This document shows positions 17,551 through 24,808 of a stretch of DNA of 64,000 bases, piece by piece. This stretch comes from JACOTV01 sp964579395. Its GTDB lineage: Bacteria; Patescibacteriota; Microgenomatia; UBA1406; GWC2-37-13. The position numbers and the translations under genes are program-made. The stretch is taken from the NCBI GenBank assembly GCA_964579395.1, contig CAZOFT010000003.1, positions 92,434 through 156,433 on the forward strand, in the 5' to 3' direction. The notes under the pieces are model-generated. The model had not been told where the DNA came from and did no database searches. It was given only the letters and a program-made list of their open reading frames with translations. Position 1 is the stretch's first letter. Each line of letters begins with the position of its first letter.

Positions 17551-18114
17551 ATGAGTTGGACCACAAAGAAAAGCCGCATCGCCTATCAGACACCGCACGT
17601 GACCATTCGCGAAGACGAAGTGCTTCGCCCCGACGGCACCCCCACTATCTATTCTGTGCTGGAAGCCAAGCCCGGCGCGTATCTGATCGGTATCGACGCG
17701 TCTCAAGACCCTTTGAAAATCTGCCTGATCAAACAGCACCGCTACACCACCGATCGCGAACGCTGGGAGCTGCCCGGCGGCGGCATTGAAGATGATGAAC
17801 AGGCCACCGAAACAGTGGTGCGAGAAGGCGTGGAAGAAGCATGTATCAGAGCGCTCGACCCGATTCTCCTTCCCGGTGAGACTCAGTCTATGAACGGCAC
17901 ATCCACCCACCGCGACTATTATTTTCTGGCAACTGAGCTGGAGATTCTGCCGTTTACTCCGTCACCTGATGAAGGCATCACCGAGCGCGGATTTTTCACG
18001 GTAGATGAGATTTTGCAGCTACTTACACAAGACGAACTGTCTGATGCGTTGTCGATAACAGGGATATTCCGCGCGTTTGCTCACCTGGGGTTTATCGGTT
18101 CAAAAGAGCGATAG
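17551..18114 (+). CDS. Nudix hydrolase (ADP-ribose pyrophosphatase-like)
   Basis: The 187-residue protein has an intact Nudix signature, GGIEDDEQATETVVREGVEE, following WELPGG. The usual Gly after EEx is replaced by Cys, a mild change. Preceding strands (APGAYLIGIDA-like region and ICLIKQHRYTTDRERWELP) resemble the ADP-sugar pyrophosphatase branch, where QxR before the box helps bind substrate. Such enzymes clear ADP-ribose or related nucleotide sugars. TATACT is 9 bases before the ATG. The C-terminus overlaps the convergent TspO gene by 23 bases. Confidence 0.88.
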   Translation: MSWTTKKSRIAYQTPHVTIREDEVLRPDGTPTIYSVLEAKPGAYLIGIDASQDPLKICLIKQHRYTTDRERWELPGGGIEDDEQATETVVREGVEEACIRALDPILLPGETQSMNGTSTHRDYYFLATELEILPFTPSPDEGITERGFFTVDEILQLLTQDELSDALSITGIFRAFAHLGFIGSKER

Positions 18115-18565
18115 ATATATTCAGATACGACGCAAAGCTAACCCACAGTATGTAGGGCACGAGCAAATATGACGCCAGACGCGATGATGCATAAAAGCGA
18201 AAGATACAGGCCATGATCAGAAGCCATAGCAGCACAATTTCAAAAAACGCGGCCATTGGCTGACGAAAGCCGAAAAACAACAATGTCCAGAGGAAATTAA
18301 ACCCGAGCTGCGCAAGAAACAGCCACAGGTACTCACCACGCACTTTTGCTGACTTGGTGCGACTGAGCACCAGCCAGATCGAGATTCCCATCAGGGCGTA
18401 GAGCGTGGTCCATACCGGCCCGAATACCCAGTTGGGCGGATTCAATGCAGGCTTTTCAAGTGCCGCATACCAGGTGGGAATTGATTGCACGGTAAAGACG
18501 CTTGATGACCAACCGACTGCTTCGCAGCCGATGATCCAGGCAATGAGTGACTTGTATCCCTTCAT
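18092..18565 (-). CDS. TspO/MBR family tryptophan-rich membrane protein
   Basis: The 157-residue product has five hydrophobic helices and the family motifs WYAALEKPALNPPNWVFGPVWTTLY-like N-terminal half (the P-x-x-x-P-P-x-W-x-F-x-P-V-W pattern at ~32-48), NFLWTLLFF and a last helix ending SFASYLNISIALLN. TspO proteins bind porphyrins and other hydrophobic ligands in the membrane, and some act in stress signalling. The chosen ATG (18565) has TACTAT 6 bases upstream. It faces the msrB gene head to head with ~53 bases between starts; both have been linked to oxidative stress elsewhere. Confidence 0.9.
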   Translation of the reverse strand: MKGYKSLIAWIIGCEAVGWSSSVFTVQSIPTWYAALEKPALNPPNWVFGPVWTTLYALMGISIWLVLSRTKSAKVRGEYLWLFLAQLGFNFLWTLLFFGFRQPMAAFFEIVLLWLLIMACIFRFYASSRLASYLLVPYILWVSFASYLNISIALLNR

Positions 18566-18618
18566 ACATTCATAGTAGCGCATGTGAGTTGCAGAGAAAA
18601 GGGGTATACTGGGGGTGT

Positions 18619-19191
18619 ATGCAGACCATTCTGAAGCGACACAAAAAATGGACACAACTCGCCGTATGGATCATTATTCTGGTTGGTGTCGTCGTGGGAC
18701 TTTCCCTCACCCGCCCGGCCGATACTCCGCTTCCCCTAAAACCCGATTTGATGCAGCAGGAAGCCCCGACCGACAATATCATCAGCGGCTCATTTGAAAA
18801 AAATAAACTCAAATCAGATGAAGAATGGAAACAGATACTGACACCGGAGCAATATAACATAATGCGTGAAGCAGGTACCGAGCGTCCGGGCACCGGTACA
18901 CTACTTGAGGAAAAGCGATCCGGCACGTATTACAGTGTGGGCTGCGATGAGCCCTTATTTAGTAGCGACACAAAGTATGAATCAGGTACCGGCTGGCCGA
19001 GCTTTTATGCGCCCATTGATGAGAAGAATCTGGTGCTTCGTACTGACTATGATCTGGGAATCCCGCGCACCGAAGTACTGGATCGCTGCGGCAACCACCT
19101 CGGACACGTGTTCGACGACGGCCCCGAACCGACAGGCAAGAGATATTGTATGAACAGCGCAGCCCTCCGCTTCGTCCCCGACGAAAAATAA
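18619..19191 (+). CDS. msrB: Membrane-anchored peptide methionine (R)-S-oxide reductase
   Basis: MsrB reduces methionine-R-sulfoxide in proteins. The 190-residue product has an N-terminal membrane helix (~13-30), a linker, then an MsrB domain (~62-190) with SGTGWPSF at 122-129, HLGHVF at 160-165 and the catalytic Cys177 in RYCMNSAAL. Zinc-type MsrBs have two CxxC pairs; here each pair has lost one Cys (Ser106/Cys109 and Leu154/Cys157), so structural zinc is probably absent. One of the remaining Cys could serve as the resolving residue. TATACT is 8 bases before the ATG. Confidence 0.93.
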   Translation: MQTILKRHKKWTQLAVWIIILVGVVVGLSLTRPADTPLPLKPDLMQQEAPTDNIISGSFEKNKLKSDEEWKQILTPEQYNIMREAGTERPGTGTLLEEKRSGTYYSVGCDEPLFSSDTKYESGTGWPSFYAPIDEKNLVLRTDYDLGIPRTEVLDRCGNHLGHVFDDGPEPTGKRYCMNSAALRFVPDEK

Positions 19192-19202
19192 CCCCTTGCA
19201 CA

Positions 19203-19231
19203 TTGAGATTTGAGCTCAAAAATGGTATAAT
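19203..19231 (+). promoter_or_regulatory. Promoter of the tmRNA gene
   Basis: TTGAGA (19203-19208), 17 bases, TATAAT (19226-19231). Predicted start is near 19238, leaving about 38 bases of leader for RNase P to remove before the mature 5' end at 19276. Confidence 0.7.
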
Positions 19232-19275
19232 GCGCTATGGCAAAAAGCCGTAGCTGATATGCGACTTTTTCCCAT

Positions 19276-19686
19276 GGGGATGCCGGGTCTTGACGAGATT
19301 GCACCTTTACATGACGGCTAGGACGCACTCATGCGTTACATGAAAAACAATATCTGCAAATTCATTCGAAGATGCAGTTGCTGAGCTGAAGGCTTTCGCT
19401 CGCGAGTCTCTCGCAGGTGGTCGCCAGGCATACGCTTTTGCGTAAGCTGTAACCCAGCAACACTTGACGTACTTTCAGTCCGGTTTCTACACGTCAGGTA
19501 CAACCAACCGGGCACAGATATAGAAGGATTCTCGATGGCCTTTTGTGTCTTAATTTCATCGGCGTCTGCACATGGTCTGTATGTCACCCAGTGCAGCACG
19601 AGCCAAAGACATCCTATTTCTAGCTATAACGTCTGTAATATGCCGTGCTTTTTCAGACGGGGGTTCAACTCCCCCCATCTCCACCA
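19276..19686 (+). ncRNA. ssrA: Transfer-messenger RNA (tmRNA)
   Basis: tmRNA rescues stalled ribosomes with SmpB and adds a degradation tag. The ends form a tRNA-like acceptor: GGGGATG (19276-19282) pairs with CATCTCC (19676-19682), followed by A73 and an encoded CCA (19684-19686). The T arm is GGGGGTTCAACTCCCCC. The length is 411 bases. A frame begins at a GCA resume codon at 19356 with the conserved A four bases before it, and stops at TAA 19443. It encodes 29 residues starting ANSFEDAVAELK and ending QAYAFA. This is long; most tags have 8 to 15 residues, while Mycoplasma tags are similarly long and also end in AFA. smpB lies 1.7 kb away. Confidence 0.93.
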
Positions 19687-19736
19687 CACAGCTTTGTTTG
19701 TGTGAAAAACTTAGGAGCAAACAGTGAAGATATTTT

Positions 19737-20228
19737 CTAATTCTTTAGATGCGTCTGGGTAATAGCCACAATACAGAAATAGTTTCGATATGTATAAAAG
19801 AAAATTCTTCCAGTCTCAGCAAATTCCATTTCTTTAATTGACACATCTTCTGGGAGATTTGCATACAGTCTTCCATATTCACCATCTCTCTCAACATTGT
19901 CTCTGTATAAATTTGCCTGCGCAATTGTTATTGGTGAATATTTTGTGATTTGAGCAAGCTTATGCATGAGTGCTTTAACCTTTGTTTTTTGAGTCATTTT
20001 ATGCACTTCACAACAATTGTTTTTGTACTCACTAAAAATAAGTCTGAAATTTGCTGCGCTCACATGTTCTGTTAGAAGCTCATCGATATTTTGATTTATG
20101 GCTGCATTTGCTGGCACGATACCATTGTCTTGATGGGATGCTGTAGTTGCCTCCATACGTTCTTTCAATCCATACTCTTGCCGAAGTGCTTTACGTGCTT
20201 GATTTCGCTTCCTTTTGTCTTTTGCCAT
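19737..20228 (-). CDS. Putative toxin partner of the Panacea-domain protein
   Basis: The 163-residue product is unknown by sequence. It has a basic N-terminus (MAKDKRKRNQARKALRQEYG), a central helical region and a C-terminal beta-rich segment (TGRIFFYTYRNYFCIVAITQ) recalling small RelE-like folds. Its start lies 38 bases inside the end of the upstream Panacea-domain gene, so the two are translationally linked. Panacea-domain proteins are known antitoxins for many unrelated toxins, which makes this a candidate toxin. It sits just after the tmRNA 3' end in an AT-rich insert. The role is inferred from context only. Confidence 0.45.
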   Translation of the reverse strand: MAKDKRKRNQARKALRQEYGLKERMEATTASHQDNGIVPANAAINQNIDELLTEHVSAANFRLIFSEYKNNCCEVHKMTQKTKVKALMHKLAQITKYSPITIAQANLYRDNVERDGEYGRLYANLPEDVSIKEMEFAETGRIFFYTYRNYFCIVAITQTHLKN

Positions 20229-20682
20229 AAAAAATTTGCATCAATCTTGGTGAAATCTCGTTGCTTGAACTTTCATATTTCTCAACATCTCTTCGAGCTT
20301 CTTGCCATGGGCTTTCAGCATGAGTCAGCATTTCCAAGTAGTTTGCGTCATATTTGCCATAAACATCCCAAACGGCATCCAACAGCTCTGTTTCTTCCTG
20401 AGTAAGAGTTTTGAATTCGTTTTCATCAATTTGAGCTAATATATCGCTGTATCCAAATTGGCGGTACTTCAAATACACTTTCTTTATTGCTGGGCCATGA
20501 ACCCAAGCTTCGATTTTGTCGTCAAACAATTTCTTCTTGTAATTTACAAGGCTCCATGCTTGAGAATAATATAGTAGCTTTTGTAGCTTCTTATTTGATA
20601 GCCCTTTTTTATCCCTATTATTTTTTGCTATGAAGTAATCTGCAACGATAAACACCTTATCATCGCTCTTGTTGATGCTCAT
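20191..20682 (-). CDS. Panacea (SocA-like, DUF4065) domain antitoxin candidate
   Basis: The 163-residue product has the SocA/DUF4065 pattern: an N-terminal helix VFIVADYFIAKN, then LSNKKLQKLLYYSQAWSLV, EAWVHGPAIKKVY and LLDAVWDVYGKY with SPWQEAR near the end. Panacea domains are antitoxins in two-gene modules and neutralise varied toxins, including toxSAS enzymes. The ATG at 20682 is preferred over an in-frame TTG at 20697. The downstream gene overlaps its last 38 bases. Codon use is markedly AT-rich relative to smpB and msrB on either side, suggesting transfer. Confidence 0.8.
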   Translation of the reverse strand: MSINKSDDKVFIVADYFIAKNNRDKKGLSNKKLQKLLYYSQAWSLVNYKKKLFDDKIEAWVHGPAIKKVYLKYRQFGYSDILAQIDENEFKTLTQEETELLDAVWDVYGKYDANYLEMLTHAESPWQEARRDVEKYESSSNEISPRLMQIFYGKRQKEAKSST

Positions 20683-20778
20683 TTTAGTTAAGAACAAATA
20701 TCACTAACATTATTACCCACTTCAGACCCAAGAATCAAGTTGAAGTGGAATAGAAGTATACTTAAGTAAATTAAAGTG

Positions 20779-21261
20779 TCAATATGTAAGATCAGACTTT
20801 TTGGCTTTCCAGCAACATTTTATGTTGTCGTATCGTAGATCCCACCACCCATTCTGGTCTTCTGATAATGACATGGTTTTAAAATCCGCTGCGAGTTGAT
20901 TTAGCGAAACAATAAACTCTTCTTCATTTTCTGGCTCAAAATGAACCACAATAAGCCCATTCTTCGTTGGAATATTTGCTGTAAAATACTCAGAGCCATC
21001 TTTTCTTCTTTCAGAATAAAGTTTGCACAACCTCTTCTTTAATTGTAGATATATGTCTCTACCAAACTCTTCAAAAAAACCCGTGGCAACTGCAAATGGA
21101 AAAAACAGAATTATCCCGAACCACGCTATACCACCTGTGTTAAGAGCTGGCTTATGAAGCTTACTCGTTTGCAACTCATACCCTCCTAGATTTAGGCCAT
21201 TAAGCTGCTCTATTGCCTCATTTTTATAGTAGTATGAAAATGATATTTGTATGGTGTGCAT
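20779..21261 (-). CDS. Hypothetical protein in the AT-rich insert
   Basis: The 160-residue product has one hydrophobic segment (~39-57, IAWFGIILFFPFAVATGFF). It has an N-terminal region with paired Tyr/Leu strands and a C-terminal soluble domain with DQNGWWDLRYDNIKCCW. I do not recognise a family. The ATG at 21261 has TATAAT 6 bases upstream; an earlier in-frame ATG at 21279 would put that box inside the gene. It shares the low G+C of the two genes downstream and so probably arrived with them. A membrane-acting effector is possible but unsupported. Confidence 0.5.
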   Translation of the reverse strand: MHTIQISFSYYYKNEAIEQLNGLNLGGYELQTSKLHKPALNTGGIAWFGIILFFPFAVATGFFEEFGRDIYLQLKKRLCKLYSERRKDGSEYFTANIPTKNGLIVVHFEPENEEEFIVSLNQLAADFKTMSLSEDQNGWWDLRYDNIKCCWKAKKSDLTY

Positions 21262-21414
21262 CGATAGATTATAGTTCAACTTCCCACAGGTGATAGTGGT
21301 TGGGTTCTAGTTGTATTCAGAGATTTTACTACTCCGTACCACATCCAAACGTACTCCTCTATTTTGCTCAAACTTTGTGTTACTAAGTCCACCAAACGTA
21401 AAAAATAATCGCGA

Positions 21415-21864
21415 TTATGACTTCATGTAGTCTTTGGCGGCGCGCTTTTCATTTCTTGATATATCACGTGCCTTCTCCAGCTTTCGCTTGGCCAAGTCTT
21501 TTCGCCCGCGCACCAGCCCCACATCGAGTTTGAGCAGACTTCCCTTGGAAAAGAGCGCCTTGGGTGCCATGGTGATTCCGCCTCCGCCTTGCATCTTAGT
21601 GCGAATACGGGTGAGTTCTTTTTTCGTGATCAGCAGTCGGCGGCTACGCTGGGGATCATATTCGTCGTTTCGGGCATACTGGTACGGATAGATGTGCGCG
21701 CCGACAAGCCATAGCTCACCGCCCACGATGCGCACATAGGCGCTGTCGAGCTTGATTGCGCCGTCGCGGATGGACTTTACTTCTGCCCCAGTCAACGAGA
21801 TGCCTACGGTGTAGGCTTCAAGCTCTTCATAATCTCGTGTGTACGATCGGTTGACGATTCTCAT
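21415..21864 (-). CDS. smpB: SsrA-binding protein SmpB
   Basis: SmpB binds the tRNA-like part of tmRNA and delivers it to stalled ribosomes. The 149-residue length and motifs are standard: NRSYTRDYEELEAYTVGISLTGAEVKSIR at the N-terminal OB fold (E-x-G-I-x-L-x-G-x-E-V-K-S-x-R), AHIYPYQYA, and a basic C-terminal tail LAKRKLEKARDISRNEKRAAKD. That tail inserts into the mRNA channel. It is on the strand opposite to ssrA and separated from it by the Panacea insert. Confidence 0.96.
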   Translation of the reverse strand: MRIVNRSYTRDYEELEAYTVGISLTGAEVKSIRDGAIKLDSAYVRIVGGELWLVGAHIYPYQYARNDEYDPQRSRRLLITKKELTRIRTKMQGGGGITMAPKALFSKGSLLKLDVGLVRGRKDLAKRKLEKARDISRNEKRAAKDYMKS

Positions 21865-21996
21865 AGGGGTTTTGTATGCTTGTTGCTAATTGTACTATGG
21901 CGCGTATCGAACTACTTGCCACTCTTCCAGCAGCTTGCATTTTTAACTATCTTATAGTATTATAACAGCTAACAATTTTATTGGTTTACCAACCAT

Positions 21997-23085
21997 ATGA
22001 CCGAGCACCAACTGCCGTCACGCCAAGCCATTCTTCCTTCTCCTGATGCCGGTAATCCTCTGTTTCCCGGACAAGTTTTGTATATTGAAGCAATCGACGT
22101 AAAAGCCGGAGTCACTGTCACACTCTCTACTGAAGAGCGCGCAAGTCGCATAAAAGCACTCAATACTTCAAAGTATCTGGCCGCAAACTTTGCTGACCCG
22201 GAAAATCCGGAAATCCGCATGATCTCCACTACCGATACCCCAGACGGGTTTGTCGGCGTCAAGGAAGCAACCGCCGGATATGCAAAGCCCGACATACTGA
22301 TATATGCATTTGATAAGGAGATTTTTGAGAGCGATCCTGAAAAAGTACATCCGGCAACATACATATATGATTGGAGTGAAGAAACACAACAAACGTACTG
22401 GGGAGAAGTGCGTCGCGTTCTTGATTGTATGGAAGAGCGCCTACCAGAAGGGCTCGTGCCACGTGTCATTGAGCATAATTTTCCGATCGTCAGTAACGAA
22501 CAGCACAATGTTCCGCGCTCCAGTGGACTACCCCACACTCACGTGTTTGCCTATGGAAACGCATTTGCACACACACCCGATCAGCAACCGGCTGAGATCG
22601 AAAAAATCCGCCACAATGAAGAGCTTCTTCTCGACCAGGAACTGATGGTCGACGGCGTACTACTGGGTGTCCACGGGCGCATGCTTGCGCAAATGGGTGA
22701 TGATATGCCGCCTTTGGATGTGCGCCATTTGGTGCGTCCCTTCGGATACGAATTTTACATACCAAAAGGAACTTCCAATGAAGAATTTGCCCGCCTGATG
22801 CGCGAACACCACCTGGCATATGCGCAGACCTTGCAGGAAGTAGGGCCAATGATCGCCGAAACTGCCCATACCAATAACCCACAAGGAGCACGCATTCTCC
22901 CCCAGCCTTCGTATATTTTCTATATGCGAAACGATGGCGACAAGCAAATTCTTTCATTCTCTCCTCAATTTGTTGAAGCAGCCGGCGGGATGGAAGGTGC
23001 GGGAGTTGCGCTTCGCCGTAGCGGACGTTGTGATCCACCACCTCACCCCATGACACCGCAAGAAATTGATGCGCTGGTGCTTTAA
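21997..23085 (+). CDS. Conserved protein of unknown function
   Basis: The 362-residue soluble protein is not recognised. It has no signal peptide. A possible metal- or nucleotide-binding HTH motif appears in SGLPHTHVFAYGNAF (~177-190), and a glycine-rich AAGGMEGAGVALRR lies near the C-terminus. An H-x-H followed by a late glycine-rich strand is compatible with a HIT/GalT-like nucleotidyl transferase, but the spacing is not diagnostic. It is flanked by smpB (divergent) and the sortase gene. An AT-rich region with TATTATAACAG lies about 30 bases before the ATG. Confidence 0.55.
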   Translation: MTEHQLPSRQAILPSPDAGNPLFPGQVLYIEAIDVKAGVTVTLSTEERASRIKALNTSKYLAANFADPENPEIRMISTTDTPDGFVGVKEATAGYAKPDILIYAFDKEIFESDPEKVHPATYIYDWSEETQQTYWGEVRRVLDCMEERLPEGLVPRVIEHNFPIVSNEQHNVPRSSGLPHTHVFAYGNAFAHTPDQQPAEIEKIRHNEELLLDQELMVDGVLLGVHGRMLAQMGDDMPPLDVRHLVRPFGYEFYIPKGTSNEEFARLMREHHLAYAQTLQEVGPMIAETAHTNNPQGARILPQPSYIFYMRNDGDKQILSFSPQFVEAAGGMEGAGVALRRSGRCDPPPHPMTPQEIDALVL

Positions 23086-23133
23086 ATCATAGCCTATAGC
23101 ATTTTTAGGCATTTCTTCGTATAATTAGATGCT

Positions 23134-23847
23134 ATGAAACCGCATATGTGGACCGGTCCTCTGGAGGTCAAAACGCCCAGCATCAAGATGCTTGTTACCG
23201 GTGCAACGACCATTTTTTTCTCAACCACCGTAGTGGCATTTGCCCTCTTACATCGCCTGGTGTTCCCGCCCGTTTCAGGCCCGCAAGCCGCACTCGCTGC
23301 TCCGTTTTCCTACAACGCAGCAGAGATTGTGAGTCAGGAAGTTAGCCCGACACCGCAGCCCACACTGATTCCGACTGCCACCCCCACTCCGACTCCCGCC
23401 TATTATGCACCGACCCGCATCATCATTCCCAAGCTCAGTGTGGATACCGCGATTGAAAATGTCGGCATCACTCCGGACGGCGCCATGGACACCCCGAAGA
23501 ATTTTGACCAGGTCGGATGGTTTGCACTGGGCGCAAAACCGGGAGACATGGGCAGCTCAGTGCTGGCAGGACATCTTGATACAGAGTCCGGATCACCGGC
23601 CGTGTTTTACTACTTATCTCAAATGACAGAAGGCGATGAGTTTCAGATTATTGATGAGACAGGGCGCACCCTCACATTTCGCATTTACCAAACCGGCAGC
23701 TATCCTGAATCTGCTTTCCCGCTTGCTGATGTATTTGAAAAAACAGATGGCCGCTACCTCAATCTGATTACCTGTCATGGCATCTGGCAATACGGTTCAC
23801 ACACCTACTCTGATCGTTTTGTCGTGTCGGCTGTGCTTGTTGAATAA
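23134..23847 (+). CDS. Sortase (class E/F-like transpeptidase)
   Basis: The 237-residue product has an N-terminal membrane helix (~22-40), a Pro/Thr-rich linker (~70-90) and a sortase domain (~93-237). The catalytic triad is visible: His147 in LAGHLDT, Cys214 in LNLITCHG and Arg228 in YSDRFV. Sortases cleave a sorting motif in secreted proteins and join it to an acceptor outside the membrane. Nine bases downstream, and convergent, lies a gene whose product has a plausible sorting signal. TATAAT stands 8 bases before the ATG. Confidence 0.9.
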   Translation: MKPHMWTGPLEVKTPSIKMLVTGATTIFFSTTVVAFALLHRLVFPPVSGPQAALAAPFSYNAAEIVSQEVSPTPQPTLIPTATPTPTPAYYAPTRIIIPKLSVDTAIENVGITPDGAMDTPKNFDQVGWFALGAKPGDMGSSVLAGHLDTESGSPAVFYYLSQMTEGDEFQIIDETGRTLTFRIYQTGSYPESAFPLADVFEKTDGRYLNLITCHGIWQYGSHTYSDRFVVSAVLVE

Positions 23848-23855
23848 AGAGTCTT

Positions 23856-24302
23856 TTATTCGGTTCGCGCACCCGCCAGCAATCCTGCTCCGGCCATGAG
23901 CCCCCCGATATACAAAGCCAATAAAATACTCGGACTCCCCGATGCCGGAATTGATGCCGGCGCAGTCACAGTGGGAGTCGGTGTCTGGGCTGCAGCAATA
24001 CGTACCACAACCGCTGTCGGAGCGACAGTCGCAGTCACGCGCTTTGTCGGTGTGGCAGTGGGTGGACGCGGCGTGAGAGTGGGCGCCTTTGGATCACGAG
24101 TCGGAAGCGTGGAGTTCAAATTACCTGTTTGAGGCTGATTATTTTGAGCAAAAATACCAAGTGTCGCTCCTTCACGACCACCAACACCGGGAAGGATGTT
24201 ACGAAGGATCCCCGAGCGGGTCGCAAAAAAAAGAAGAGCAAGTGTCATCAAAACACCTGCAGAAACAAGCGATACCATGAGTACATATCCGTTCCTTTTC
24301 AC
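23856..24302 (-). CDS. Candidate sortase substrate: stalk protein with C-terminal sorting-like signal
   Basis: The 148-residue product has an N-terminal membrane or signal helix (~7-28) and a long Thr/Pro/Ala stalk (TPRPPTATPTKRV and similar). The C-terminus reads IPASG (~118-122), a hydrophobic stretch ILLALYIGGLMAGAGLLAGA, then RTE. That order (pentapeptide, hydrophobic helix, short charged tail) is the layout of a sortase sorting signal, with IPASG resembling LPxTG. The GTG at 24302 is chosen because TATAAT ends 6 bases before it; the open frame continues upstream to 24344. The neighbouring convergent gene is a sortase. The sorting role is inferred. Confidence 0.6.
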   Translation of the reverse strand: MKRNGYVLMVSLVSAGVLMTLALLFFATRSGILRNILPGVGGREGATLGIFAQNNQPQTGNLNSTLPTRDPKAPTLTPRPPTATPTKRVTATVAPTAVVVRIAAAQTPTPTVTAPASIPASGSPSILLALYIGGLMAGAGLLAGARTE

Positions 24303-24355
24303 ACCACCATTATACTCCACGCATCGTATATGTGAATGCGGCAAACAAGCGTATC

Positions 24356-24784
24356 TTATGGCTTAAATACACGGTGCACATGACCTTTGACGGTCTTGAG
24401 CGTGTAATGCGATTGCTCCAGAAGATAGAGCATCAGTGTGGCCAGCCACCGGGCAGAGTTATTGATGGGTTGCTTAAGTCCGGCCGCAATCTGGTCGTCA
24501 CTCATCGGCAGATGCGGACCTTGTACATCTTCGATTTTTTCATCGTGTCCCTTGGTAACGCCGGCCTGCTTGAGCACATCATCCAACTGTATAGAATCTT
24601 CCTGCTGCTGGATATATTTTGCCACTTCAGGGCTCATCGGCTTTTCCCGAATAGGGGTAAGCTCTACCTGTGCCCGGCCTCCACCCATTGGTTCACTTTC
24701 ATGACCGCCTATTCGCGCCGCCTGCACTGCAGTTTTTCCGGAAAGCGGTGAATGGGACTGCTTCTTTTTGTCATCATCTGCCAT
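24356..24784 (-). CDS. Hypothetical cytoplasmic protein
   Basis: The 142-residue product is charged, without membrane segments. A low-complexity N-terminal third (DDDKKKQSHSPLSGKTA) precedes a helical part with PMSPEVAKYIQQQEDSIQLDDVLKQAG and a final amphipathic helix (ARWLATLMLYLLEQ). No family was recognised. It follows the zinc-ribbon protein gene by 24 bases on the same strand, so the two are probably cotranscribed. Confidence 0.5.
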   Translation of the reverse strand: MADDDKKKQSHSPLSGKTAVQAARIGGHESEPMGGGRAQVELTPIREKPMSPEVAKYIQQQEDSIQLDDVLKQAGVTKGHDEKIEDVQGPHLPMSDDQIAAGLKQPINNSARWLATLMLYLLEQSHYTLKTVKGHVHRVFKP

Positions 24785-24808
24785 GCCTTTAGTATACCAG
24801 AGGAAGCC

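Noticed and set aside
19687..19715. Intrinsic terminator after tmRNA.
   Set aside because: CACACA...TGTGTG can pair, but the stem is weak and is followed by A, not T.
21280..21414. A possible attR copy of the tmRNA 3' end closing the AT-rich insert.
   Set aside because: No repeat of the tmRNA 3' end longer than a few bases was found, and no integrase is present.
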